Notes: generated by a model not told the origin, from the sequence alone. 64,000 nucleotides of DNA from JALYOC01 sp036675345 (GCA_036675345.1 JAKFFE010000017.1:248001-312000), one strand, 5' to 3'. Counted from the stretch's first letter, positions 50,548 through 62,608 are shown. Program-made: numbers and translations.

Positions 50548-51699
50548 TCAGGTCGTCATCAGGGTCACCCCGAACACCGCGAACAGGAGGAGGTGAACCA
50601 TTCCCTGGATCGGCGAGGTGCGCTGGCCCTGGAAGGTCATCATCGAGATCAGCAGGGTGATCGCCACCAGCACCATGTTGGCCGGCGAGATGCCCATCAC
50701 CACCGGCTTGCCGGTCCACAGCCCGATCAGCAGCACCGCGGGAACCGTCAGCCCCACGGTGGAGACGAAGGCGCCCAGGCACAAGTTGACGGCGCGTTGC
50801 ATCTCGTTGGCCAGCGCAGCCCGAAGAGCGGTGAGCGACTCCGGGGTGAAGACGATGATCGCGATCAGCACGCCACCGAGCGCCGGGGGCGCGTTCACCG
50901 CCACGATCCCGGCATCAATGAGGATGGCCAGGTCGTGAGACAGCAGCACGATCGGCAGCACGGCAACCAGCAGCAGCAGCGAACGCCCGACGATCATCCT
51001 CCGATCGAGCTGCCGCCGCGGTTCGGGCGACGCGCCGGAGAAGGTGGGTCCGGCTCCGGGAATCGTCAGCATGCCGGCAGCTGGCTGGAGGAACAGTCGA
51101 CGGTAGCTGCCCATCTGCAGGGTCAGGAACACACCGTAGAGCAGCACGGTGAAGCACGAGAAGGAGACGGCCTGCGTCGCGGAGAACGAGCCTGCCGTCC
51201 CGATGAAGTTGGGCAACACCAGCGCAACGCCCACCAGCAGGGTGGTCATCGAGAGGTAGGAGGCGGCGCCCTGGGCGTTGTACTCCTGCTCCCCAAAACG
51301 GAACCCGCCCAGCAGGATGCAGAGCCCCATGATCAGGTTGAGGATGATCATCATCACCGACAGGATCGAATCTCGTCCGATCGTCGGGAACTCGCCTGGG
51401 CCGAGCATCACCGCGGAGATCAGGATCACCTCGATAGCGACGATCGACAGGGTGAGGATCAGGGTGCCGTAGGGTTCGCCCAGCTGCTGGGCCAGGTGCT
51501 CGGCCTCGTTCACCACGCGGAACGCAGCCATCACGATGGTGCCGAACAGGACCAGAAAGGCGCCGAGGCCAATCACCGGGGAGATCGGCTCCGACAGCCA
51601 CCCCTCCCCCCATTCGCGGAAGAGCCCCACCACGACCCAGGCAAGGCCGAGCTGAATCGCTGTCGCGCGGGAGAGCAGGTGGGGGGATGCGGACTTCAT
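50548..51699 (-). CDS. Calcium/proton antiporter (ChaA-type, CaCA superfamily)
   Basis: The 383-residue polytopic membrane protein has about 11 helices. Acidic membrane motifs typical of cation/H+ exchangers are present in both halves: LSIVAIEVILISAVML (about 78-93) and IIVFTPESLTALRAALANEMQ (about 293-313). It matches the ChaA/y4hA ionic transporter group that exports Ca2+ or Na+/K+ for protons; the ion cannot be told from sequence alone. It starts 14 bases after the recG stop. Confidence 0.86.
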   Translation of the reverse strand: MKSASPHLLSRATAIQLGLAWVVVGLFREWGEGWLSEPISPVIGLGAFLVLFGTIVMAAFRVVNEAEHLAQQLGEPYGTLILTLSIVAIEVILISAVMLGPGEFPTIGRDSILSVMMIILNLIMGLCILLGGFRFGEQEYNAQGAASYLSMTTLLVGVALVLPNFIGTAGSFSATQAVSFSCFTVLLYGVFLTLQMGSYRRLFLQPAAGMLTIPGAGPTFSGASPEPRRQLDRRMIVGRSLLLLVAVLPIVLLSHDLAILIDAGIVAVNAPPALGGVLIAIIVFTPESLTALRAALANEMQRAVNLCLGAFVSTVGLTVPAVLLIGLWTGKPVVMGISPANMVLVAITLLISMMTFQGQRTSPIQGMVHLLLFAVFGVTLMTT

Positions 51700-51713
51700 G
51701 GGTGCAGTTCCGC

Positions 51714-54317
51714 TCAGCCTACGTGGGCCAGGGCCAGGCGGCCTTCCCAGCGCTCTTCGAGAGCGGACACCAGGGTGCGGTGCTCCGGCAGGTCCAGCCG
51801 GGGATCCGAGTCCACGATCGCCCGCGCCTCCTGCTGGGCCAGCTCCAGCAGATCCACGTCGCGGGCCAGGTTGGCCACCGCCAGCTCGGGGATCCCGCTT
51901 TGCCGGGTGCCCAGGAATTCGCCCGGGCCGCGCAGCTCCAGATCCTTCTCGGCGATCACGAAGCCGTCGCTGCTGCGGGCCATCACCTCCAGGCGATCCG
52001 AGGCCTCCTTGGACTTGGCATAGCCGGCGAGCAGGAAGCAGAAGCTGACCGCCGCGCCGCGCCCCACCCGGCCGCGCAGCTGGTGCAGCTGGGAGAGCCC
52101 GAAGCGCTCGGCGGATTCGATGGCCATCACCGAGGCGTTGGGGACGTCCACCCCCACCTCCACCACCGTGGTGCAGACCAGGATCTGCGACTTGCCGGCG
52201 CGGAACTGCTGCATCACCTGCTCCTTCTCCTCGGCCTTCATCCGGCCGTGGAGCAGCCCCACCGTGTGCTGGGGGAAGAGCTGGCGGATGGTCTCCGCAC
52301 CCTGGGTGGCGTCGGCAAGATCGATCTTCTCCGACTCCTCCACCAGGGGATAGACCACATAGCACTGGTGGCCCTTGTCCAGCTCGGCGCGCATCGCCTC
52401 GTAGACCTTGGGGCGCTGCTTCTCGAAGAACACCTGGGTCTTCACCGGGGTCCGGCCGGGCGGCAGCTCGTCGATGATCGACACCTCCAGGTCCCCGTAC
52501 AGGGTCATCGCCAGGGTGCGCGGAATCGGGGTGGCGGTCATCACCAGCACGTCCGGGCGCACCCCCTTCTGCATCAGGTTCTGCCGCTGCAGCACCCCGA
52601 AGCGGTGCTGCTCGTCGATCACCACCAGCCCCAGCCGGTGGAACTGCACGCCCTCCTGGAGCAAGGCGTGGGTGCCCACCGCCAGGTGGGTGCGCCCCTC
52701 GGCCAGCGCGGCACGGGCGTCCCGTCGCTGCTTGGCGCTGCCCCCGGCGGTGAACAGGTCCACCTGGTAGCCCATCGCCCCCAGGATGCGGGAGAAGGTC
52801 CGCTGGTGCTGCTCGGCCAGGATCTCGGTGGGGGCCATGATCGCCACCTGGTAGCCGTCCTGCAGCGCCAGCGCGGCCGAGGCCATCGCCACCGCGGTCT
52901 TGCCGGAGCCCACGTCTCCCTGCAGCAGCCGGTTCATCGGCTCGGCCTTGCCCATGTCCCGGGCGATCGCCTTGAGCGACCTCCCCTGCGCGTCGGTGAG
53001 CTGAAACGGCAGCGCGGCCTTGGCCTTCTCCACCCGCGGTTCGCTGACATCAAAGGCGATCCCCGGATCGGCCTTGATCCCCTGCCGCTTCAGCGCCATC
53101 CCCAACTGCAGGAAGAACAGCTCGTCGAAGGCCAGCCGGCGGTGGGCGGGGCTGAGGTGGCGGTCCAGCTCGGAGACCTCGGCGGTGTCCGGCGGGAAGT
53201 GCAACCCGCGCAGGGCGGCGGCCAGCCCGGGGACGTCCAGCCGGTCCCGCAGTCCGGCGGGGAGCGGCTCCTCCAGCGAGTCGGCGTAGCTCTCGCAGAT
53301 CTTGAAGGCCAGCTCGCGGAAGGCCCGCTGCTCGTGGCGTTCGAACCCAGGGTAGATGGGGACGATCCGGTTGAAGTGGATGGACGAGCTCTCCAGATCG
53401 TCCGCCGGCTCCACCTCCGGGTGCGCCATGTCCCGGCCGGTGTAGCTGGCCCGCAGCTCGCCGGAGACCACCAGCCGCTTGCCGATCGGGAACTTGGCCT
53501 TCAGCCAGGGGCCGGACTGGAAGTAGGTGACGCTGATGCTGCCGGTGGCGTCGGCGATCACCGCCCGGAACTGACGGCGGCCTCCGCGCACCGGCACGTC
53601 TCCCGCCGAGCGCACCACCCCCAGCGCCACCCCACGCTCTCCGGGGATCAGCTGGGCGATGGTCCGCAGCTTCCGGCGGTCCTCGTAGCAGCGCGGGAGC
53701 AGGAACAGCACGTCCCCTGCCCGCTTCACCCCCTTCTTCTCCAGCGCGGTCAGCAGCCGGGGGTTGATCCGCCAGGGCAGTCCCCGCAACGGGGTGGCCA
53801 GCGGGCCAGACCGAGGGGCGATGGAGAGCAGCCGGGCCTCGCTCTTGGACTCGGTGAGCCCCACTGCCTTCTTGCGGCCCTTGGCGGCGGGCTTCTTGGG
53901 CTCCGCGGCGGAGAAGCCGTCGTCGTCTTCCTCCAACCGAGCAGGCTCGGGCCTGGGCGCCTGGGCAGCGGGCGGGGCCGCGGCGGACGGCCTGGCGAAC
54001 AACGGACCGGAGTCGGCGGCTGTCACCGGCGCGCCGACCAGGCGGGAGAGCTCCGGAGGGAGGGGCACGCCGGCCTCATGCAGATGGCCGACCACCCGCA
54101 GCAGCGCGGCCTTCCGCTCGGGGAGGGAGGGCGCGTCCACCTGGGCAGCCTCCTTGGAGAGCGCGTCCAGCCACTTCGGCTCCACCCCGGCGCCCTTGCC
54201 CGCGGCCACCGCGCCCAGCACCACCCCCTTGAGGTCGCGCACATTGGACAGCTGCGCAAAGTCCCGCTGACACGCGTAGCGCAGCGGGGTGACCAGGAGA
54301 CTGAAGGGGTGAGACAC
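51714..54317 (-). CDS. recG: ATP-dependent DNA helicase RecG with long N-terminal extension
   Basis: RecG (867 residues; usual about 690) reverses stalled forks and branch-migrates junctions. After a 180-residue extension (helical start, then a Pro/Ala/Lys-rich linker EPKKPAAKGRKKAVG) come the wedge/OB domain (RCYEDRRKLRTIAQL). The helicase motifs follow: LLQGDVGSGKTAVAMASA (motif I), VVIDEQHRFGVLQR (motif II), TATPIPRTLAMT (III) and RGRVGRG (VI). The start codon is GTG. It follows greA by 47 bases in the same direction. Confidence 0.95.
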   Translation of the reverse strand: MSHPFSLLVTPLRYACQRDFAQLSNVRDLKGVVLGAVAAGKGAGVEPKWLDALSKEAAQVDAPSLPERKAALLRVVGHLHEAGVPLPPELSRLVGAPVTAADSGPLFARPSAAAPPAAQAPRPEPARLEEDDDGFSAAEPKKPAAKGRKKAVGLTESKSEARLLSIAPRSGPLATPLRGLPWRINPRLLTALEKKGVKRAGDVLFLLPRCYEDRRKLRTIAQLIPGERGVALGVVRSAGDVPVRGGRRQFRAVIADATGSISVTYFQSGPWLKAKFPIGKRLVVSGELRASYTGRDMAHPEVEPADDLESSSIHFNRIVPIYPGFERHEQRAFRELAFKICESYADSLEEPLPAGLRDRLDVPGLAAALRGLHFPPDTAEVSELDRHLSPAHRRLAFDELFFLQLGMALKRQGIKADPGIAFDVSEPRVEKAKAALPFQLTDAQGRSLKAIARDMGKAEPMNRLLQGDVGSGKTAVAMASAALALQDGYQVAIMAPTEILAEQHQRTFSRILGAMGYQVDLFTAGGSAKQRRDARAALAEGRTHLAVGTHALLQEGVQFHRLGLVVIDEQHRFGVLQRQNLMQKGVRPDVLVMTATPIPRTLAMTLYGDLEVSIIDELPPGRTPVKTQVFFEKQRPKVYEAMRAELDKGHQCYVVYPLVEESEKIDLADATQGAETIRQLFPQHTVGLLHGRMKAEEKEQVMQQFRAGKSQILVCTTVVEVGVDVPNASVMAIESAERFGLSQLHQLRGRVGRGAAVSFCFLLAGYAKSKEASDRLEVMARSSDGFVIAEKDLELRGPGEFLGTRQSGIPELAVANLARDVDLLELAQQEARAIVDSDPRLDLPEHRTLVSALEERWEGRLALAHVG

Positions 54318-54364
54318 GGTGCGAATCCGACGATCCTAACCGCCGACGCTGACGCGCGCGGCCG

Positions 54365-54877
54365 TCAGTCCGCCGACTCCGCGGGATCCGAGTCCGGATC
54401 CTCGAAGCGGATGTCCTTGATCTCATACTCGCGCGCGCCGCCGGGGCTCTGCACGGTGACCGAGTCCCCCTTGAGCTTGCCGATCAGGGCGCGGGCCACC
54501 GGAGAGTTGACCGAGATCCAACGCTTCTTGAGGTCCGCCTCCAGCTCGCCCACCAGGCGGTAGGTGACCTCCTTCTCGGTATCCAGGTCGGCCAGCAGCA
54601 CGGTGGCGCCAAAGACGATCTTGTCTCCGGCCAGCTTGCGCATGTCGATCACCTCGGCGCGGGCGATCCAGTCGTTGAGGCTGAGGATCCGGCCCTCGAT
54701 GTGCGACTGCTTCTCCTTGGCGGCGTGGTACTCGGCGTTCTCGCGCAGGTCGCCGTGCGCACGGGCCACCTCGATCTCCTTGGAGATCTTGGTGCGCTCC
54801 ACGCCCTGGAGGTGCTTGAGCTCCTCCTTGAGCTTGCGAAGGCCAGACGCGGTCATCGGGATGTTCCCGTCGCTCAT
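54365..54877 (-). CDS. greA: Transcription elongation factor GreA
   Basis: The 170-residue protein rescues backtracked RNA polymerase by stimulating transcript cleavage. The coiled-coil N-terminus (MTASGLRKLKEELKHLQ) has the catalytic tip LRENAEYHAAKE (about 44-55). The FKBP-like C-terminal domain includes ISVNSPVARALIGKLKGDSV. GGGAGA lies five bases before the ATG at 54877. The leader contains a terminator-like hairpin (54904-54954). Confidence 0.96.
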   Translation of the reverse strand: MSDGNIPMTASGLRKLKEELKHLQGVERTKISKEIEVARAHGDLRENAEYHAAKEKQSHIEGRILSLNDWIARAEVIDMRKLAGDKIVFGATVLLADLDTEKEVTYRLVGELEADLKKRWISVNSPVARALIGKLKGDSVTVQSPGGAREYEIKDIRFEDPDSDPAESAD

Positions 54878-54901
54878 CACTTCTCCCAAAGGCTCCAGAA
54901 A

Positions 54902-54954
54902 TGAAAACCGCGCCGCCCCCCGAACCCTTTCCAAAGGGCACCGGGAGACGGCGC
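54902..54954 (-). promoter_or_regulatory. Terminator-like hairpin in the greA leader
   Basis: On the minus strand GCGCCG (54954-54949) pairs with CGGCGC (54915-54910), with inner CCCGG/CCGGG-like and CCCTTT/AAAGGG stems. GGTTTTC follows. The structure ends 24 bases before the greA ATG and before its Shine-Dalgarno. It could attenuate greA or give a short leader RNA, as the greA leader does in E. coli. Confidence 0.45.
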
Positions 54955-55038
54955 AAGGAGCGGTGACTATACCGGTGGGATCCGGAGGGGACAACGACTC
55001 AGGAGCAGGAAGCGCCCAGCTGATCTAGTCTCTGCTCC

Positions 55039-55569
55039 GTGCTGTCCGTCAAAGACCTCCGATCGCTGGCCTCCCGTCTGTCGGGTCCCGAGTTCAAGCG
55101 GCAGCTGGGACCGTTTGCCCTGGTCCAGCGGCCCCCGGACGAGGTGGTCCAGAAGATGGCGGTGGACCTGGGCGCCCAGCGCACCATGGCCAACTTCCAC
55201 CGCCAGACCCAGGAGTCGGTCCAGGCGCTGATGTTCGAGTTCGAGGACCTGGTGGTGGCCACCCTCCCCGACCTGGGTGGCGAACCCCTGGTGGTGGGCC
55301 GGCTGCCGGACTGCGATCTGGTGATCGACGACCCCTCGGTCTCCAAGAAGCACGCGGCCCTGGAGTGGGACGGCACGCTCAAGAAGTGCCAGCTGGCGGA
55401 TCTGGGCTCCACCAACGGGACGCTGCTCAATGGCAAGGCGCCCGACGCCCCGGAGATCAACCTCAAGGACGGGGACGTGATCAGCTTCGGCAACGCCCAG
55501 TTCGTGTACCTGCTCACCGACACCCTCTACGCGCGGGTGGGCGGGGGGCGGAGTCTGAAGAAGGGCTGA
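55039..55569 (+). CDS. FHA-domain protein, paralog 1
   Basis: The 176-residue protein has an N-terminal helical region (about 1-75, MLSVKDLRSLASRLSG) and a C-terminal FHA domain (about 80-165): VVGRLPDCDLVIDD, SVSKKHAAL and DLGSTNGTLLNG. The Arg, Ser, His and Asn that bind phosphothreonine are all present. It is paralogous to the next gene. The GTG start has no Shine-Dalgarno, and TAGTCT lies seven bases upstream. No Ser/Thr kinase is encoded in the window. It is divergent from greA. Confidence 0.88.
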   Translation: MLSVKDLRSLASRLSGPEFKRQLGPFALVQRPPDEVVQKMAVDLGAQRTMANFHRQTQESVQALMFEFEDLVVATLPDLGGEPLVVGRLPDCDLVIDDPSVSKKHAALEWDGTLKKCQLADLGSTNGTLLNGKAPDAPEINLKDGDVISFGNAQFVYLLTDTLYARVGGGRSLKKG

Positions 55570-55637
55570 GCTGGGATTCGGGGCTCTGCCTCCGGCGGCG
55601 AGTGCGCCGGACCCGATTGCCCGGTACGCTTCGGTCC

Positions 55638-56177
55638 GTGCTTTCCGTGAAAGAGATGCGCGGGCTGGCCCAGCGGCTGTCCGCGGAGAAGTTCCGACAC
55701 CAGATGGGCCCCTTCGCGCTGGTCCAGCGGCCGGCGGAGGAGGACCTGGACACCACCCAGAAGATGGGGCTGCCCTTCAACGCCGCCCACACCGCGATGG
55801 CCAAGCCAGAGGACATCTCCCGCGGGATCCTCTCCCTGCTGTTCGAGTTCGAGAACCTGGAGGTGGCCACCCTCCCCCCGATGTCCGAATCGGACCCGGT
55901 GCTCAGCGTCGGCCGGCTGCCGGATTGCGAGCTGGTGATCGATCACAAGAGCGTCAGCAAGCGCCACGCGGAGCTGCGCTGGGACGAGAAGAACAAGCGC
56001 TGCACGGTGAGGGACGTGGGCTCCACCAACGGGACCTTCCTCAACTCGTCGCTGCTGGTCCGTCGTGAGGCCACCCTGCGCGACGGGGACATCATCAGCT
56101 TCGGCGAGGTCCAGTTCTGGTACCTGGCCACCGACACCCTGCACCAGAAGCTGTCCAAGAAGGCCGGGTTCTTCTAG
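55638..56177 (+). CDS. FHA-domain protein, paralog 2
   Basis: The 179-residue protein has the same plan as the preceding gene: N-terminal VLSVKEMRGLAQRLS, shared GPFALVQRP, then an FHA domain with VGRLPDCELVIDH, SVSKRHAEL and DVGSTNGTFLN. All phosphothreonine-binding positions are kept. The GTG start corresponds exactly to that of paralog 1, again without a Shine-Dalgarno and with TACGCT seven bases upstream. The pair probably arose by tandem duplication. Confidence 0.88.
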   Translation: MLSVKEMRGLAQRLSAEKFRHQMGPFALVQRPAEEDLDTTQKMGLPFNAAHTAMAKPEDISRGILSLLFEFENLEVATLPPMSESDPVLSVGRLPDCELVIDHKSVSKRHAELRWDEKNKRCTVRDVGSTNGTFLNSSLLVRREATLRDGDIISFGEVQFWYLATDTLHQKLSKKAGFF

Positions 56178-56346
56178 CCGCAGCCCCGAACCCAGGGGGC
56201 AACTTGGCGGGCCAGGCCCCCTCCGGTGCAGGGCCTCACGGGCACGACCACCCCTTGCCGGGTCCCCCGCCACCGCGCTGACGCCTCTCCCCTTCGTGGG
56301 CACCCTTCCGCTGGGAGCCGGTGTCTCCCGAGAGGAACGGTGCCAC

Positions 56347-57696
56347 ATGAAGCAGGATCTCCGTAGCCACCCTCATCCCCCGGAGGTGGGCCGTCGGCGA
56401 TCCCTCCGCGCTCCCACCAGGTCCGAGCCCACTCCCGGCGATCTTTCCGGGGTGCTCCAATTCCCGTTGATGGAGGCGTTGCTGGGACGCCGCTCCCGCC
56501 GCTTCTTCCTGGGCGCCACCATCCCCGACGGCCCGCTGGCCTACGCCTCGAAGTCCGCGCCGGTGCCGCTCTCCGACTTCGAGCAGCTGCTGCTGGTGAC
56601 GGCGATGACCGGAAACACCGGCTGGCACTATCTGATCGCCCGGAATGAGCGCTACGCGCCGTACCTCTCCAACTATGCAGGAACGGCGGGCGGGCGGACC
56701 TTTCCCTCGGGCGCCGGCTTCCACACCAGCGAGCTGTTCTACACCGACGACACCGGCATCTACTTCGTGGCCACCCGGGATGCGCCGGCGCTGGCAGAGC
56801 GGGACGCGCAGGGGCGGCTGCCGCTGCAGCAACTGCTCTCGGCCCACCGATCGCGGATCCGCAAGATCTCGGACCAGCGGATGGTGGTGCCCGCCCAACC
56901 GCCCCACATGGAGGGGCACAACACCTGGGTCAGCAACAAGCCGGGCACCTCCTTCTTCATGCCGGTGGCAGACCTGGCCCAGCACGTGTTGGCCACCCTC
57001 TGCTACCTGCTGCAGAACGGCTTCGTGGTGTTCGACGATCTCCACCATCAGCGCATCCCCGGGCTGGAGCGCTTCGCGACGATGGCCGACGTGGAGAACC
57101 CGTTTCCCCTCTCGTACATCGAGCAGACCTGCCTGGGAGAGCTGACCACCGAGCTGGCCACCTCCTGCTACGCCGGCGCGCTGATGCTGCAGGCGATGGG
57201 CCTGGGCGGCTGGATGTACGACGGGCTGGAGCGGCTCTCGGTGCTGGGGGCCAGCGGAGACCCCGCTTCGCCTGGCCTGGGGTTCCGCTACGACACCGAT
57301 TCGCGCTGGGTCACCCCCAATCCCACCGGGCTGCCCGGGGTGTTCGAGGGCTTCTGCCCTCCCCACTACCAGGACATGCGCGCGGCGGTGGAGGCGTTTT
57401 GCCAGCGGAAGTTCGGACCCGGAGGTCCCTTCCATCCGGACACCCCGGGCCCCTACCGGGACACCCGCCGGATCCGCAGCAGCGCCCAGGTCCACGACCC
57501 GGCGTTCCGGGAGTGCGTGGCGCTGCAGGCGCAGTACATCTTCGACACCTTCGGGAAGTTCCCGGCCACCCTGCCCAGCATCTACTGCCTGCTCTACCTC
57601 CAGGCCCATCACCTGGACCTGGAGTTCTACGACCACTACTTCGGGCCCGGCGCCTATCTGCGAACCCACGCCGAGCACATGGAGCGCTGGCACTGA
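56347..57696 (+). CDS. Nitroreductase-like protein of unknown function
   Basis: The 449-residue soluble protein begins with an Arg/Pro/His-rich segment, then LMEALLGRRSRRFFLG (about 41-57), a phrase typical of the flavin-binding nitroreductase fold. TAMTGNTGWHYLIA follows. The rest (FYTDDTGIYFVATRD; GGWMYDGLERLSVLG; FDTFGKFPATLPSIYCLLYLQAHHLD) is distinctive but not one I recognise. Redox activity is only a suggestion. AGAGGA lies 11 bases before the ATG. It converges on the next gene with a 6-base gap. Confidence 0.7.
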   Translation: MKQDLRSHPHPPEVGRRRSLRAPTRSEPTPGDLSGVLQFPLMEALLGRRSRRFFLGATIPDGPLAYASKSAPVPLSDFEQLLLVTAMTGNTGWHYLIARNERYAPYLSNYAGTAGGRTFPSGAGFHTSELFYTDDTGIYFVATRDAPALAERDAQGRLPLQQLLSAHRSRIRKISDQRMVVPAQPPHMEGHNTWVSNKPGTSFFMPVADLAQHVLATLCYLLQNGFVVFDDLHHQRIPGLERFATMADVENPFPLSYIEQTCLGELTTELATSCYAGALMLQAMGLGGWMYDGLERLSVLGASGDPASPGLGFRYDTDSRWVTPNPTGLPGVFEGFCPPHYQDMRAAVEAFCQRKFGPGGPFHPDTPGPYRDTRRIRSSAQVHDPAFRECVALQAQYIFDTFGKFPATLPSIYCLLYLQAHHLDLEFYDHYFGPGAYLRTHAEHMERWH

Positions 57697-57702
57697 CCGC
57701 GC

Positions 57703-58098
57703 TCAGCCTCCCGCTGCCTCCTTGGCGCGGGCGGCCAGCAGCGCGGCCAGGGCCTCCTCGCGGGTCGGATAGGTGTTGGTGGCGGCGCCCATGATCATCC
57801 CGCTGGTGTTCACGAACATCCGGGTCACCTCGTCGCCGCCGAAGCGGTAGGAGCGGCGGGTGTAGCGGGCCAGCACCTCGGTGCGGATCTGACCGAACAC
57901 CCGGCCGGCGGTGAACTTCACCACCAACCCGGAGAGGTCCACCAGCAGGTCCACCTTGCGATCGAACTTGGCGAGCCGCTCCTCGACGTCGCGCCGCCAG
58001 CGCTCGACGTCGTCCGGGGTCTGGAGCACCACGTCCTTGAAGGTGGCGGTGACGACGTCATTCTTCCCGTCGTAATCAAAGAACATCGACCAGGCCAT
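57703..58098 (-). CDS. Small hypothetical protein, possible STAS/SpoIIAA-like fold
   Basis: The 131-residue soluble protein alternates strands and helices (VVTATFKDVVLQTPDDVERWRRDVEERL, VDLLVDLSGLVVKF) in a way that resembles SpoIIAA/STAS domains. The assignment is weak. It starts nine bases after the alpha/beta hydrolase stop and is probably in its operon. Confidence 0.65.
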   Translation of the reverse strand: MAWSMFFDYDGKNDVVTATFKDVVLQTPDDVERWRRDVEERLAKFDRKVDLLVDLSGLVVKFTAGRVFGQIRTEVLARYTRRSYRFGGDEVTRMFVNTSGMIMGAATNTYPTREEALAALLAARAKEAAGG

Positions 58099-58107
58099 CG
58101 CAGGTGC

Positions 58108-58920
58108 TCAGGCGGCCAGGTCGGCGAGGAACGACTGGACGATCCCGGCGGTGTCCTTCGGACGCTCCACCTGCGGATAGTGACCGGGCCCGGGAAGGTG
58201 GGTCAGTCGCGCGCCGCGGATCAGCGAGACCACCGCCTGCTCCAGGAACGCCGGTGGGAGGAACGGATCGTCGGTGGCGACCACCAGGGTGGGACAGGCG
58301 ACCTGGGCCAGCCGCTCGGCAAAGCCGCCCCGGGTCCAGGAGTCATAGGCCCCCTGGATGCAGGCCACCGGGATCTTCCCGGCGTCATCCAGCAGCCGCT
58401 GCAGCGAGACCTCCGGGAGCTGCTTGCAGGCCAGCCCGAGGATCATCTTCTGCTTCTCGCGGTCCTGCCCGGAGGTGCGGAACAGCCCGGCGGCATCCGG
58501 CGGGAGCGGCAGCCCCGCGGCGGGGACGGAGTTCAGCAGCACCATCCCCTCCACCCGGGAGTCGGTGGCCGCGACCAGCTGCGCGATCTGGCCGCCCATG
58601 CTGTGGCCGATCAGGGTGAACCGGGAGAGCTTCTCCGCGTCGGCGATCGCCCGGATGTCCTGGGCGTACTGCTCGAGGCTGTAGCCGCCCACCGCGGTGG
58701 AGGCGCCGGAGCCGCGCTGATCGGGGATCACCAGGCGCAGCTTGGAGAGATCCAGCTCGGAGACGAACTCCTCCCACACCGCGCCGGAGACCATCCAGCC
58801 GTGCACCAGGATCGCGGTGCGAGGGCCGTTGCCGAGGATGCGGTAGTGGATCGAAGAGGAATCGCTGCTCTGGAGGGTTGGCAAGTGGGTCGTTCCCGGG
58901 GGCTGAGGTTGGTGTCCCAT
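58108..58920 (-). CDS. Alpha/beta hydrolase
   Basis: The 270-residue protein has the alpha/beta hydrolase fold: oxyanion motif ILVHGWMVSG (about 36-45), nucleophile elbow TLIGHSMGGQIAQLV (Ser near 102), acid in VVATDDPFLPP and His in LPGPGHYPQVE near the C-terminus. The substrate is unknown (esterase, dehalogenase or thioesterase types are all possible). The ATG at 58920 has GAGAGA upstream. Two palindromes lie in the divergent promoter region (58980-59014). Confidence 0.88.
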   Translation of the reverse strand: MGHQPQPPGTTHLPTLQSSDSSSIHYRILGNGPRTAILVHGWMVSGAVWEEFVSELDLSKLRLVIPDQRGSGASTAVGGYSLEQYAQDIRAIADAEKLSRFTLIGHSMGGQIAQLVAATDSRVEGMVLLNSVPAAGLPLPPDAAGLFRTSGQDREKQKMILGLACKQLPEVSLQRLLDDAGKIPVACIQGAYDSWTRGGFAERLAQVACPTLVVATDDPFLPPAFLEQAVVSLIRGARLTHLPGPGHYPQVERPKDTAGIVQSFLADLAA

Positions 58921-58979
58921 TCTCTCGACTTGCGTCAGGTCAACCAACCCTTCTTTCCGCCGCAGGCCCAGGGGACAGC

Positions 58980-59014
58980 GACCACATGTGGTCATCGGTC
59001 AGACGTCGTACGAC
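58980..59014. promoter_or_regulatory. Two palindromic operator-like sites
   Basis: GACCACATGTGGTC (58980-58993) is a perfect 14-bp palindrome, and GTCGTACGAC (59005-59014) a perfect 10-bp palindrome, in the 127-base gap between the divergent hydrolase and small secreted protein genes. The second overlaps where a -35 would sit for the TAGGCT element (59035-59040) before the start at 59048. Confidence 0.45.
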
Positions 59015-59047
59015 CTTTCGTGCCCCGGGAGCGGTAGGCTGGGCCCC

Positions 59048-59359
59048 ATGCTTCGACCCCTGAGCGCGATCCTGGTGTTGCTGGTGACCCTCCCCTCCGC
59101 CCGCGCGGAGGAAGTGGAGATCGTCCGCGGGGGCCGAAAGATGGCGCCGAAGGTGATCGAGGTGGCCCCCGAGGAGGGCGCGGCGGTGGAGACCGCCTCC
59201 AAGCCTGCGACCGAGCCGGAGCAGAAGCCCTCCACCGACGAGGTGGCGCGGAAGAAGGCCGAGGAGGCCCGGGCTCAGCAACAGAAGATCATCGAGGAGC
59301 TGGCCCGCCAGACCCAGGGGGAGTGGCGGCGGGCGGCCAATGCTCTGGCCGGCGAGTAG
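59048..59359 (+). CDS. Small secreted or periplasmic protein, unknown
   Basis: The 103-residue protein has a signal peptide (MLRPLSAILVLLVTLPSARA, cleavage after residue 20 likely), an acidic/Ala/Pro linker and a C-terminal helical coiled coil (DEVARKKAEEARAQQQKIIE, then ELARQTQGEW). There is no known family. The ATG has no Shine-Dalgarno; TAGGCT lies seven bases upstream. It converges on carB. Confidence 0.7.
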   Translation: MLRPLSAILVLLVTLPSARAEEVEIVRGGRKMAPKVIEVAPEEGAAVETASKPATEPEQKPSTDEVARKKAEEARAQQQKIIEELARQTQGEWRRAANALAGE

Positions 59360-59374
59360 CTGGACCGTCGCCGG

Positions 59375-62608
<3,234 letters not shown>

